Shown here piece after piece: positions 41,649-50,475 of a stretch of 50,599 bases of DNA (within the stretch, counting starts at the first letter, position 1; each line of letters opens with the position of its first letter). The translations under genes were made by a program, and so were the position numbers. This DNA is from Bacteroidales bacterium (GTDB taxonomy: Bacteria; Bacteroidota; Bacteroidia; Bacteroidales; Paludibacteraceae). The notes beneath the pieces were generated by a model. That model was given only the letters and a program-made list of their open reading frames with translations. It ran no database searches and was not told the origin of the DNA. The DNA lies in assembly GCA_900769555.1 (NCBI GenBank), contig CAAGHA010000046.1:1-50599 (forward strand). Reading direction: 5' to 3'.

Positions 41649-44600
41649 ATGGATACAATAAAAGATCGAATAACTAAAATTGAAAAAGAATTGTACTCTC
41701 TGAATAAGGAACATCAAGAAATTTTAAATTCTTTAAATAGGAATATTGAAGTTTTGTCAAAATTGGTTGAACTTCAAAATGACTTCAAAAAACGAAGCGA
41801 CATCCTACAAAAGGAAATTGAAAGTTTGCAACTTCAATCCACATCAAATGAATTCCTTTCGGAAGTAAAATCAGTTCAAGAATCCATAGCAATAACGGAA
41901 AGAAACGAACAAAATCTGTTGAACCAACCACTTTCTAAAACAATAACTGCAAACATTGAAAAAGAGTCGGTTTCAACAGAAAACTCAACAGAGTGCAAGA
42001 GGGCTGAAAATTGTTCAACAGAAACTACAATCTATGTAACAGAATCAACACTAACGACTCACAATGAATCAGAAATTCAACAAGAGAAGAATGAAAAAGA
42101 GTTTCAAGACAAGATAAATTACGATTCAGATACAAAAGATAAAGAAGAGAATTTCTTCAATAAAGTTACCACTTCCCTACTGAACGAAGTAAAAAAAGAT
42201 TGGGAAAAATTTATCGGAGAGAACCTCATCAGTAAAATTGGTGTTTTGATTATCATAATAGGTGTTGCCATAGGAGGGAAATATGCAATAGACAACCAAC
42301 TGATAAGTCCTGCCGCCAGAATCATTATTGGGACACTTATTGGGTTAGGTTTGGAAGTATTTTCCATAAAGCTAAAAAACAATTATAAAAACTTCAGTGC
42401 CGTGTTATCCGGCGGGTCATTGGCGATACTCTATTTCATGATCTATTTTGCGTATGATTTTTATGCACTCATTCCGATGCCATTAGCATTTTTACTAATG
42501 GTTATTGTTACGGGCTACACCATCCATTCAGCATGGAAATACGACAATGAAATCATCGCTATCTTGGGTCAAATAGGAGCCTACGTTGTTCCATTCCTAT
42601 TAAGTTCCGGAAACGGAAACACAGAGGTATTACTCGCCTACATTGCCATTATCAACATTGGTGTTATGATTGTCTCCTCAAAAAAATATTGGAAGATTGT
42701 ACTTGCTTTAGCTTTCTTTGCATCATGGAGCATCTTAGCATTTTCGTATAGAGCGACAGAAATTACCACATCTGCACAAGCATGGACGATGTTGTTATTT
42801 ATGTTGATGTATTTTCTTACTTTCTACGCAGCATTTGTTTTATACAAAGTCTGTAAATGCCAATTTTTCAAACATTTCGATATCACCTACATTTTAACAA
42901 ATTCATTTTTCTTTTTCGGATTAGGCTACAATCTGATGATGTACCAACCCGAATTAACTCCATATATCGAACTTTTTGCGCTATTCAATGCATGCATACA
43001 CTTTATCGTTGCGCTCGTCCTATACAAGAAACAATTGGTGGACAAAAATCTTCGTTTACTCATCACAGGAGTGGGACTCTTATTTGTAACGCTTGCCATT
43101 GCAATCTGTTTTACAGGACATTGGATTACCCTCTTTTGGATGTTAGAAATGACACTGCTATTTGCATTGGGACGTATCAAAAAGCAATACTTTTATGAAC
43201 GTATGTCCTATCCTATCCTTTTATTGGCGATTGTAAGTTTATTGGCAGATTGGGGAAATCCGCACGGAACAGACTTTGGACCATTAAACTTTTTGGCTGA
43301 AATATTTACAGAGTGGAGATCATTGTGGGATTGTAAAGAGATTACAATAACTGAGAAGAGAGTTATTCCGTGGTTCTCAACACTAACCACAATTCTATTG
43401 GGAGGAACAATGATATATATAGATGAACGTTACCCAATTGCAACTACAAAAAATAGAGATACAAACAATTCGAAAAAATGGTCTAAAATAATAAAAATCA
43501 CCACTATCAGCATTATTACAGCTGCAGCTTTTGTCCATTTGGAGTCTCCTTGGTACATTGTTGCATGGTCAATAGAAGCTGCGATACTATTTCAGGTGGG
43601 AAGTACAAAAAACTCTGTATCACTGAAAAACAGTTCTTTAATCGTTATTACTCTTTCCATCCTATTTGATACATTCTTTTTATTTGATATTTCTGAATTT
43701 GAAATCAACGAAAACAATTCATACTACCAATTATATGAATGGCTACCCACCACCATTTCTTCCATAGCCATCATCATCGCTCTCTTATTTATCATTCATC
43801 GATGGAATAGAAATCAAGAAGATATAAATAATTCAATCTACCAACAAACAACACTCAGGTATATTCTAAGTATTTTTCTCATCTTTTCCACATTTGTTTT
43901 ATCGACAACACTTTCCATAGAAAAGTTGCAAGAATATGGGTCGACAATATTTAGTCAAAACACCGAAACAATTGTCGGACTCATCCTATTTTACCTTTTT
44001 GAAGCAACTAGGAACGATGCATACAAAAAGATGTTCAACATTCCAATAATTATTGCATTTACATCACTTATTTTCAATAGTACGGAGGTTCTAAAACCGG
44101 TACTATTCTTTTCAAACCTATTCTTCTGTGGAAGTGTTGCTTTTATGATTTACACAGAAATTAAGCAGAAAAAAGAAGAAATGGGAATATTCCTTCCTTT
44201 GATCTTTATTTTTGCCTTCTATCTAACATTAAGACAATTTATCGAATGCACATCATTTAGCACAGATAATAAAGAATTTGTTCTAATTTGTTATTCATTA
44301 TTCTATTTCTCCATAGGAGTTATATTAGTAAACAAATATCACTTACCAAAAATGAGTCTTCTTATGACTATTTTACAACTTGTCATTATCATGAGTTGTA
44401 TATCACAATACTTTATCATCAGTTTAGATAGTTTAGAAGGATTCTTAATGAATATAATGGAAGAAGAAACTACAAGCGACAGTGTTATAACAACAGAGAC
44501 GAATCTAAGTCTTTCTTACTTGTTTTTGAGATATATGACATTTGGTTTTACACTTCTTTCAACCTATATTTTCTACACCATAAAAAAGAAAGAACCACTT

Positions 44601-44969
44601 TTCAAAGCAGAATTCTACGACTTATTTTCGGTTTTAATCGTATTAGCAATAGGAAGCATAGAAATCTATTGGATAATGAACAAGATTGGCATGGAAAATT
44701 ACTATAAAATAGCTATGAGTATTTATTGGGGTCTTATTTCTCTTCTCCTTGTTTATTACGGACTATTCAAAAATATCAAGCACTTGCGCATCACCGGGAT
44801 TGCCATTTTTGCAGTTACCCTAATAAAGATTTTCTTTATAGACTTGGATCACCTCAGCACATTTGCCAAAGCAATTCTGTTTGTATCGATGGGTATTCTA
44901 TTGCTTGTTGCGTCATTCTTCTATCAGAAGATTGCAAAAGAACAGGAGAAAAAGATAAGAAATACGTGA
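41649..44969 (+). CDS. Giant polytopic membrane protein, DUF2339 family
   Basis: An 1106-aa protein. Residues 1-90 form a coiled coil (IKDRITKIEKELYSLNKEHQEIL...), followed by an acidic, low-complexity linker (about 90-175). Then come more than 25 closely spaced transmembrane helices from about residue 190 (FIGENLISKIGVLIIIIGVAIGGKYAID) to the end. The 'ENLISKIGVLIIIIGVAIGGKYAID' entry is the mark of the DUF2339 family. The C-terminus is short and basic. Function unknown; an envelope role is likely. It has its own promoter and no operon partner. Confidence 0.85.
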   Translation: MDTIKDRITKIEKELYSLNKEHQEILNSLNRNIEVLSKLVELQNDFKKRSDILQKEIESLQLQSTSNEFLSEVKSVQESIAITERNEQNLLNQPLSKTITANIEKESVSTENSTECKRAENCSTETTIYVTESTLTTHNESEIQQEKNEKEFQDKINYDSDTKDKEENFFNKVTTSLLNEVKKDWEKFIGENLISKIGVLIIIIGVAIGGKYAIDNQLISPAARIIIGTLIGLGLEVFSIKLKNNYKNFSAVLSGGSLAILYFMIYFAYDFYALIPMPLAFLLMVIVTGYTIHSAWKYDNEIIAILGQIGAYVVPFLLSSGNGNTEVLLAYIAIINIGVMIVSSKKYWKIVLALAFFASWSILAFSYRATEITTSAQAWTMLLFMLMYFLTFYAAFVLYKVCKCQFFKHFDITYILTNSFFFFGLGYNLMMYQPELTPYIELFALFNACIHFIVALVLYKKQLVDKNLRLLITGVGLLFVTLAIAICFTGHWITLFWMLEMTLLFALGRIKKQYFYERMSYPILLLAIVSLLADWGNPHGTDFGPLNFLAEIFTEWRSLWDCKEITITEKRVIPWFSTLTTILLGGTMIYIDERYPIATTKNRDTNNSKKWSKIIKITTISIITAAAFVHLESPWYIVAWSIEAAILFQVGSTKNSVSLKNSSLIVITLSILFDTFFLFDISEFEINENNSYYQLYEWLPTTISSIAIIIALLFIIHRWNRNQEDINNSIYQQTTLRYILSIFLIFSTFVLSTTLSIEKLQEYGSTIFSQNTETIVGLILFYLFEATRNDAYKKMFNIPIIIAFTSLIFNSTEVLKPVLFFSNLFFCGSVAFMIYTEIKQKKEEMGIFLPLIFIFAFYLTLRQFIECTSFSTDNKEFVLICYSLFYFSIGVILVNKYHLPKMSLLMTILQLVIIMSCISQYFIISLDSLEGFLMNIMEEETTSDSVITTETNLSLSYLFLRYMTFGFTLLSTYIFYTIKKKEPLFKAEFYDLFSVLIVLAIGSIEIYWIMNKIGMENYYKIAMSIYWGLISLLLVYYGLFKNIKHLRITGIAIFAVTLIKIFFIDLDHLSTFAKAILFVSMGILLLVASFFYQKIAKEQEKKIRNT

Positions 44970-45689
44970 GTTCGACGAATTGTAATTAAAAGAGAATTAA
45001 GCTATTATCAATTATTCGTTCGACGTGAATGCACGGATTCTTTGGGTAGAAACAGTATAGGACAAATGCTCACTGCATATTGACAACAAAGTTTTCAAAA
45101 GACCATTGCCTTGAGTGTTCTATCTGAGTTATGTTTTTAAGTTAGCCATTGATAGTTACGATAATAGCACTCTTTCTAAGCAACAGTCTGTCTGAGACGA
45201 TCATTGCTTCTTTCTTATTTCACTTGAGCTTAGTCACCGGATGAATCCTATCAACAAACGGCACTCAAACAATTTTTTGCTGATGTATTCCTTGTCGCCG
45301 ACAAACTTTCCGTAAATTCCCTTTACAAAAAAGTCATATTCCAAAGGCTTTCGGTCAGCAATAATTGCAGAGAGAAAGAAGGACTCTGTGACCGACTGAC
45401 ATACAGCAAATTAACGAAATCAATCAAAAAGTACCGGAAAGTTTATTTACCCCTCGATTTATACTTTTTAATTTAAAATAGTGAATTTATAGAACTCTCT
45501 CTAGTAGATTTATAGTCCTCTAAACATGATATTTTAACAATAGTTTCATCTTCATGGACTGATAAGTTGACCTCTTTTAAATAACAAAGAGCAATAAATA
45601 GAACATAGAAAATATTACTTATTTCAAAAAATTACAAAAAAAACAAGTAAATTATTATCTTAGCGCACGAAACTATTATTAGCATCAAT
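44970..45689. other. Gene-free stretch with IS982 remains
   Basis: 720 bp. The left half carries the decayed IS982-type transposase (listed). The right half (45400-45689) is AT-rich with no convincing ORF or RNA. A weak -7-like TATCTTAG lies at 45656-45663, 27 bp upstream of the GH43 ATG. Confidence 0.5.
45025..45395 (-). pseudogene. Decayed IS982-family transposase fragment
   Basis: Minus-strand translation in two frames gives the C-terminal half of an IS982 transposase. The first block reads DRKPLEYDFFVKGIYGKF then VGDKEYISKKLFE (family: DREPL...GKLYGDKGYISQKL). After a frameshift near 45245 the second block reads SDRLLLRKSAIIVTING, stop, LKNITQIEHSRQWSFENFVVN (family: SDKILLRKRAIIETVNDELKNICQIEHTRHRSF). 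There are at least three in-frame stops and no N-terminal half. It is an old insertion. Confidence 0.8.
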
Positions 45690-48533
45690 ATGAAAAAGAA
45701 ATATTATTCAAAAATCCTTATTACACTAATACTATTCATCGTAAATTTCTTTAACCTACACGCATTCGATTCCAACGCACAATATTACTTATTCCATTCA
45801 AGCGGGATGGCTGTATCATCGACCTCCGACAGACCCAAATTGGCTGATTTTGATGCTTCTGAATCACAGGTATTTATATTTGTCAAATCCGACTCATATT
45901 TCATAATTAAAAGTATGACCACAAACCTAAATATTTCAAAAACAGGTACGTGGGACACCGAGTTTTCAACCTCTACGGGCAATGTAGCGAAGTTCTCCAT
46001 AGAGAGCGGCGGTGGCAACTACATCAAACTGAAATGTATAGATAATGATCTCTATTTGGGAACAGATGCTACAGATAGTGGCAGTTCAATCTATTCAGAC
46101 AAAAACGGAAAAGAGACATTGCACTATTGGTATGTAAGGCATATCTCTAACAACGAAATCATCACAGATGGATTGGAAACTGCGATTGAAAAAGCTGAGC
46201 AAAAATTGGCTCAAACCAAAGAGGGTGATAAAGAAGGGGAATTTACCTCATCAGCAAGAAATAAACTTCAAGAAGCAATTAATGAAGCTCAATCTGTACT
46301 TCAAACACCAATCAGTCAGACAGACGTTATTGATGCTACCAAAGCATTGACTACAGCCGTAAACGATTACATCGCCAACCGAAACCATCCATTTGAAGTT
46401 GGAACAAAATATTACATCATGCACGCCAGCAACCGTTTTCTGGCAAACGTCAACAATTCGGTCCAAATAAAAAACAGAGACAATTCCACCGCCCAACAAT
46501 TTGTGTTCGAAGAGGCTATCAACGGAACGTACAGCATCAAAAACCTATCCTCCGGCACCTATTTGACATCCTCCGGCGAGTATAGCATGGCATTTATGCA
46601 AGCTCCGAACTCAAGTACAGCTCGATTCAAAATTGATTACGCCCCTAACGAAGAGCATTACGTACGTTTGCAAGTAGCGGAAGACAATCAGTTTGTAGGG
46701 ACAGACGGAACATCAGACGGGAAAGGAGTATATAGCGACAAAAGTGGGAATGATGGAAAGCACTACTGGCACCTGATTCGTGTGGATACACCATCAGAGC
46801 AACCATACAATAACTTTAGGAATGGTAGTTCTGCCTTGCGATTAGGAATGAATTGGTACGATGAAGAAGGAAAACACATTAATGTGCATGGAGGCTGTGT
46901 CTTGTACAAAGACAGCACTTATTATTGGTTTGGAGAAAACTATCGCCCGTCACCGGTAAAAAGCAACGGAATAGGCTGCTACACATCAAAAGACATGTAT
47001 AATTGGAAATTCGAGTGCATGGCTTGGGAGTGTCCGGAAGAACCATTGAGAAACGATTATCAGGATATGAACTACGGACGCACATTAGAACGACCAAAGG
47101 TGATGTATTGTCCTAACACACAGAAATATGTGATGTGGGTGCATTGGGAAAATGGTTCGGGCTATGCAGCTTCGAGAGTGGCTATTCTCTGGGCAAACAA
47201 GATTACCGGTCCTTATAATTTTGTCAAGACTCAACGTCCGCGGGGCGACGAACAACCATCCGGCTCGCGCGACCAAACTTTGATGTTTGACCCCGACTAC
47301 AATGTAGCATACCATTTTGGTTCTGCCGAAGAGAACATGACCATGCATGGGACTTTGTTACGAGATGATTATTTGGAACTTACCGATAATTGGGAGCGGA
47401 TATTTGTACAAAAGCAATACGAAGCCCCGGCCATTTTCAAGTATCACAAACGATTTGTAGCTATTTCATCCGGGTGTACAGGTTGGGATCCCAATCCGGC
47501 GCACAGTTCATACTCACAGATGCCGCTGTCGGGCTGGGAAGATAGCGGAAACCCTTGCGTTGATAAAAACAATAAGACAACCTACTGCTCACAAAGCAAC
47601 TTCGTCTTTAAAGTTCCAAACAAATATGATGCTTACATTTACATGGGCGACCGTTGGAAAGGGGGCGACTATTTTAATGATGCCAATGTTGGCGAATCCT
47701 GGCACATCTGGCTGCCGATAGATATGCGAACAGGATACCCGATTATCCATTTCTACTCGGAGTGGGATTTGAGTCTGTTCGACAAACTGAACCGCTACAG
47801 AAGAGTGGCAAATTTTGAAGAGGGAAAAACTTATCTTCTGCTCTCCAAAAACGCCAATAAGATTCTCTCACAGAAAGATGAAAAATTGCTTTTAGCAGAA
47901 GATGACGAAAAGATCAACCTCTCCTTTCAAATCACAACCCAAGAGGATTATTTCGTATTGACGGAGGTATCAAGTGGAAAGGTTTTGGACGCAACCTTAG
48001 GAGAACTGACATTGGCAGAATATGACGGAAGTTACGAGCAGCAGTGGAAAATAGTATCTTCAAACACAAATGATGGATATTACTACTTTTACCCACGCAG
48101 CAATGAAAATGAGGCAATAACCAATTTCAGTGCGTCTCCCACTTTCAACGGAGTCGTTGGTTTGAATGAAGCAGAAAAACTGCCGGCTTGTCAGTTTGCC
48201 TTCTGTTTTGACTCCGAAAAATATGATTATCAACCTATAAGCGACGAGTCGGACGGCAGTTATCAGAAGTGGATAGAATCTAAAGGATATAAACAAGTAG
48301 AAACTGGAACTACGACTTGCGACAAAATCAAAAGCAATGATTCACCTCTTAGAATATACAATGTAAAAGGCGGAATAACCATACATAGCGACATCTCCCA
48401 AGCAATTAGTCTGACAGATGTACAAGGAAAGGTTTTGCATCATTTTTCGCTAAGAGGAGGGAACACTGAAACTATAGGCTTAGAAGCCGGAGTTTACATA
48501 GTAAATGGCAGAAAAGTTATAGTTGAACCTTAA
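45690..48533 (+). CDS. Multidomain GH43-family glycosidase with T9SS-like sorting domain
   Basis: A 947-aa secreted enzyme. In order: signal peptide (1-25); a beta-trefoil-like domain (about 28-150, AQYYLFHSSGMAVSS); a three-helix FIVAR-like unit (about 157-230); a second trefoil-like domain (about 235-370); a GH43 five-bladed propeller (about 378-700, INVHGGCVLYKDSTYYWFGENYR); a third trefoil-like domain (about 710-850); and a T9SS-like sorting domain (about 885-947, ISLTDVQGKVLHHFSL...LEAGVYIVNGRKVIV). The first-blade HGG replaces the HDP that carries the usual GH43 base, as in the exo-beta-1,3-galactanase-like subfamilies. A galactan side chain is a plausible target by inference. Confidence 0.85.
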   Translation: MKKKYYSKILITLILFIVNFFNLHAFDSNAQYYLFHSSGMAVSSTSDRPKLADFDASESQVFIFVKSDSYFIIKSMTTNLNISKTGTWDTEFSTSTGNVAKFSIESGGGNYIKLKCIDNDLYLGTDATDSGSSIYSDKNGKETLHYWYVRHISNNEIITDGLETAIEKAEQKLAQTKEGDKEGEFTSSARNKLQEAINEAQSVLQTPISQTDVIDATKALTTAVNDYIANRNHPFEVGTKYYIMHASNRFLANVNNSVQIKNRDNSTAQQFVFEEAINGTYSIKNLSSGTYLTSSGEYSMAFMQAPNSSTARFKIDYAPNEEHYVRLQVAEDNQFVGTDGTSDGKGVYSDKSGNDGKHYWHLIRVDTPSEQPYNNFRNGSSALRLGMNWYDEEGKHINVHGGCVLYKDSTYYWFGENYRPSPVKSNGIGCYTSKDMYNWKFECMAWECPEEPLRNDYQDMNYGRTLERPKVMYCPNTQKYVMWVHWENGSGYAASRVAILWANKITGPYNFVKTQRPRGDEQPSGSRDQTLMFDPDYNVAYHFGSAEENMTMHGTLLRDDYLELTDNWERIFVQKQYEAPAIFKYHKRFVAISSGCTGWDPNPAHSSYSQMPLSGWEDSGNPCVDKNNKTTYCSQSNFVFKVPNKYDAYIYMGDRWKGGDYFNDANVGESWHIWLPIDMRTGYPIIHFYSEWDLSLFDKLNRYRRVANFEEGKTYLLLSKNANKILSQKDEKLLLAEDDEKINLSFQITTQEDYFVLTEVSSGKVLDATLGELTLAEYDGSYEQQWKIVSSNTNDGYYYFYPRSNENEAITNFSASPTFNGVVGLNEAEKLPACQFAFCFDSEKYDYQPISDESDGSYQKWIESKGYKQVETGTTTCDKIKSNDSPLRIYNVKGGITIHSDISQAISLTDVQGKVLHHFSLRGGNTETIGLEAGVYIVNGRKVIVEP

Positions 48534-48602
48534 ATAAAAATCTAAAACAACTTAAACAATTAAAAATCAATATACTATATTATTATATTTACAAAAATTA
48601 AC

Positions 48603-48766
48603 TAAATTCGTTCAACTATACTGACGGAATTTACGTAAATTCATTCAATTGCACTGACGGAATTAATGTAAATTCATTCAGTTAGACTGACGAAATTAAC
48701 GTAAATTCATTCAATCATACTGAATGAATTAACGTAAATTCATTCAGTTAGACTGAAAAAAATTAG
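48603..48766. repeat. Five tandem 33-bp palindromic repeats
   Basis: Copies start at 48603, 48636, 48669, 48702 and 48735; the last is degenerate at its end. Each begins TAAATTCATTCA and continues to ACTGACG-GAATTAACG with a few changes. Each junction of two copies forms a palindrome, e.g. GAATTTACGTAAATTC at the first junction (perfect 16 bp), with arms that extend to CTGA...TCAG. The array lies directly upstream of the DUF4143 gene promoter, so it may be a multi-site operator or iteron-like array. There are no spacers, so it is not a CRISPR. Confidence 0.85.
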
Positions 48767-48796
48767 ATTTTCAGCTAAATAACCGGAAATATATAT

Positions 48797-48804
48797 TACA
48801 TTTG
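48797..48804 (+). promoter_or_regulatory. -7 element for the DUF4143 ATPase gene
   Basis: TACATTTG matches TAnnTTTG and lies 25 bp upstream of the ATG, directly after the 33-bp repeat array. The -33 position falls right at the end of the array. Confidence 0.5.
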
Positions 48805-48828
48805 CAGAGAAACTTAAAAGATAAACAC

Positions 48829-49965
48829 ATGACAATCGAGAGAGAACTTAAAGCCCAAGTAGTCAAGAGGATTAAACCACAAAAGGTAATGCTCATCTAT
48901 GGACCACGCCGAGTAGGAAAAACACTTCTCCTTCGCGAAATATTTAATGAATTCGAAGGGAAAAAACTCCTATTAAATGGCGAAAGTTCAGACACAGTTC
49001 GAATGCTCTCAGACAGATCCATAAGCAACTACAAACATCTGTTTGCAGACGTAAGTCTGCTCGCTATTGACGAAGCGCAGCACATTCCTGAAATTGGCAT
49101 GAAGCTAAAACTTATGGTTGACGAAATTCCCGGATTAGCGATAGTTGCAACCGGTTCCTCCTCTTTTGATCTACAGAATCAAGCAGGAGAACCATTGGTT
49201 GGAAGAAGCACACGGTTTATGCTCACGCCATTTTCCATCAAAGAAATAAACAAACAGCAACCAACGTTCCAAACAATAACAAATATAGATCAATATCTTG
49301 TCTATGGATTCTATCCGGAGCTCATAAGCATTGATTCAGGAGCAGAACAAGCACGTTATCTTACAGAGATTGTTGACTCCTATCTTTTAAGGGACATCCT
49401 TGCAATTGACGGAGTAAAGAATGCTCAAAAGATGCATGACTTGCTTAGATTAGTAGCGTATCAAGTTGGAAGCGAAGTCTCAACAGATGAGTTGGGAAAA
49501 CAGCTTGGAGTCAGCCGAAACACAGCAGAGCGTTATCTCGATCTGCTGCAAAAAGTGTTTGTGTTATACAGATTAGGAGGCTACTCTAAGAACTTGCGCA
49601 AAGAGGTGGTCAAGTCGTCCAAATGGTACTTTCAGGACAACGGAATCAGAAACGCAGTACTAAACGATTTCCGTCCATTTGCAGACCGTTCAAGCGAAGA
49701 GCGAGGAGCATTGTGGGAAAACTTTGTCATCGGAGAAAGAATGAAGCGGAAACACAACAATATGGCCGGCACCAACCTATATTTTTGGCGTACATACGAC
49801 CAGCAAGAGATAGACTTGATAGAGGAAGATGGAGATATCATCACGGCTTACGAGATAAAGTCAGGGAAAAAGACTCCAAAGATACCCAAGGCATTCGCCA
49901 ACGCCTACCCGGAGGCGGCGTACAACATCGTAAACAGAGATATATTTTGGGATTATGTGGTGTAA
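48829..49965 (+). CDS. AAA ATPase with DUF4143 domain
   Basis: A 378-aa protein from the ATG at 48829; an upstream in-frame start would overlap the promoter. N-terminal AAA domain: Walker A YGPRRVGKT (about residue 24), Walker B LLAIDEAQHIPE, then a sensor ATGSSSFDL. A winged-helix segment follows (TDELGKQLGVSRNTAERYLDLL) and then the C-terminal DUF4143 region with a PD-(D/E)xK-like ending (QQEIDLIEEDGDIITAYEIKSGKK). Such proteins are common in mobile or defence-related settings, but the role is unknown. It stands alone behind the repeat array. Confidence 0.88.
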   Translation: MTIERELKAQVVKRIKPQKVMLIYGPRRVGKTLLLREIFNEFEGKKLLLNGESSDTVRMLSDRSISNYKHLFADVSLLAIDEAQHIPEIGMKLKLMVDEIPGLAIVATGSSSFDLQNQAGEPLVGRSTRFMLTPFSIKEINKQQPTFQTITNIDQYLVYGFYPELISIDSGAEQARYLTEIVDSYLLRDILAIDGVKNAQKMHDLLRLVAYQVGSEVSTDELGKQLGVSRNTAERYLDLLQKVFVLYRLGGYSKNLRKEVVKSSKWYFQDNGIRNAVLNDFRPFADRSSEERGALWENFVIGERMKRKHNNMAGTNLYFWRTYDQQEIDLIEEDGDIITAYEIKSGKKTPKIPKAFANAYPEAAYNIVNRDIFWDYVV

Positions 49966-50032
49966 TTGTTACTCAAAAATCTGCACCATAAATAATTTAA
50001 GTAATAGTAATAAATTAATAAAAACAATATCC

Positions 50033-50040
50033 TATATTTG
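50033..50040 (+). promoter_or_regulatory. Possible -7 element for the small gene at 50131
   Basis: TATATTTG matches TAnnTTTG and lies 90 bp upstream of the ATG. The -33 box is not clear. Confidence 0.4.
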
Positions 50041-50130
50041 TGATAGTAAAAACACCTTGCAGTAGCCATAATAAAGTTCACTCTACATGGAAATACAAAA
50101 TTAATTTATAGAACTTCAAACAGATATAAA

Positions 50131-50475
50131 ATGATGAAATACTTAGTAATATTCGGTAGTTTACTTTTGCTTTTTTTGATTTGGAGAAAGAAAAACGAAA
50201 AACAACAGCCAAAGAGTGGTGATGTAATCACTTGCGATGGAGTAGTTAAAAACAATTTGTTAATCGTTGAAAATGTTACAAACGAGCAAGTTGAAAAAGC
50301 TATAAAAAATATAAAGTCGAATGACTATAAAATAGATTTTGAATATGAGCTAAAGGATAATTGTCTATTTTTAAACTATCCCCAAGGAGTAGAATTCTAT
50401 CCATTATGTTATATAGCAAACAGCATTCAATACGAATTTGAAAAGAAGAAAGTCAGATGTTGGGGATCACCGTAA
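50131..50475 (+). CDS. Small membrane-anchored hypothetical protein
   Basis: A 114-aa protein I do not recognise. It has an N-terminal membrane helix (LVIFGSLLLLFLIW, residues 5-18), a basic stop-transfer patch (RKKNEK), then about 90 soluble residues with alternating helix and strand (VTNEQVEKAIKNIKSNDYK). ATGATG gives two possible starts. The last codons (WGSP, stop) abut the IS left end, so the C-terminus may have been cut or changed by the insertion. Confidence 0.55.
   Translation: MMKYLVIFGSLLLLFLIWRKKNEKQQPKSGDVITCDGVVKNNLLIVENVTNEQVEKAIKNIKSNDYKIDFEYELKDNCLFLNYPQGVEFYPLCYIANSIQYEFEKKKVRCWGSP

Noticed and set aside
44980..45060. Terminator hairpin after the DUF2339 gene
   Set aside because: The arms around TTCGACGAATTG and CAATTATTCGTTCGACG pair only imperfectly and no T-run follows.
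45400..45480. Short plus-strand frame QQINEINQKVPESLFTPRF
   Set aside because: Too short, lacks a start in good context, and lies in the decayed IS region; no family recognised.
48603..48766. CRISPR array
   Set aside because: The 33-bp units follow each other directly without spacers, and no cas gene is present.
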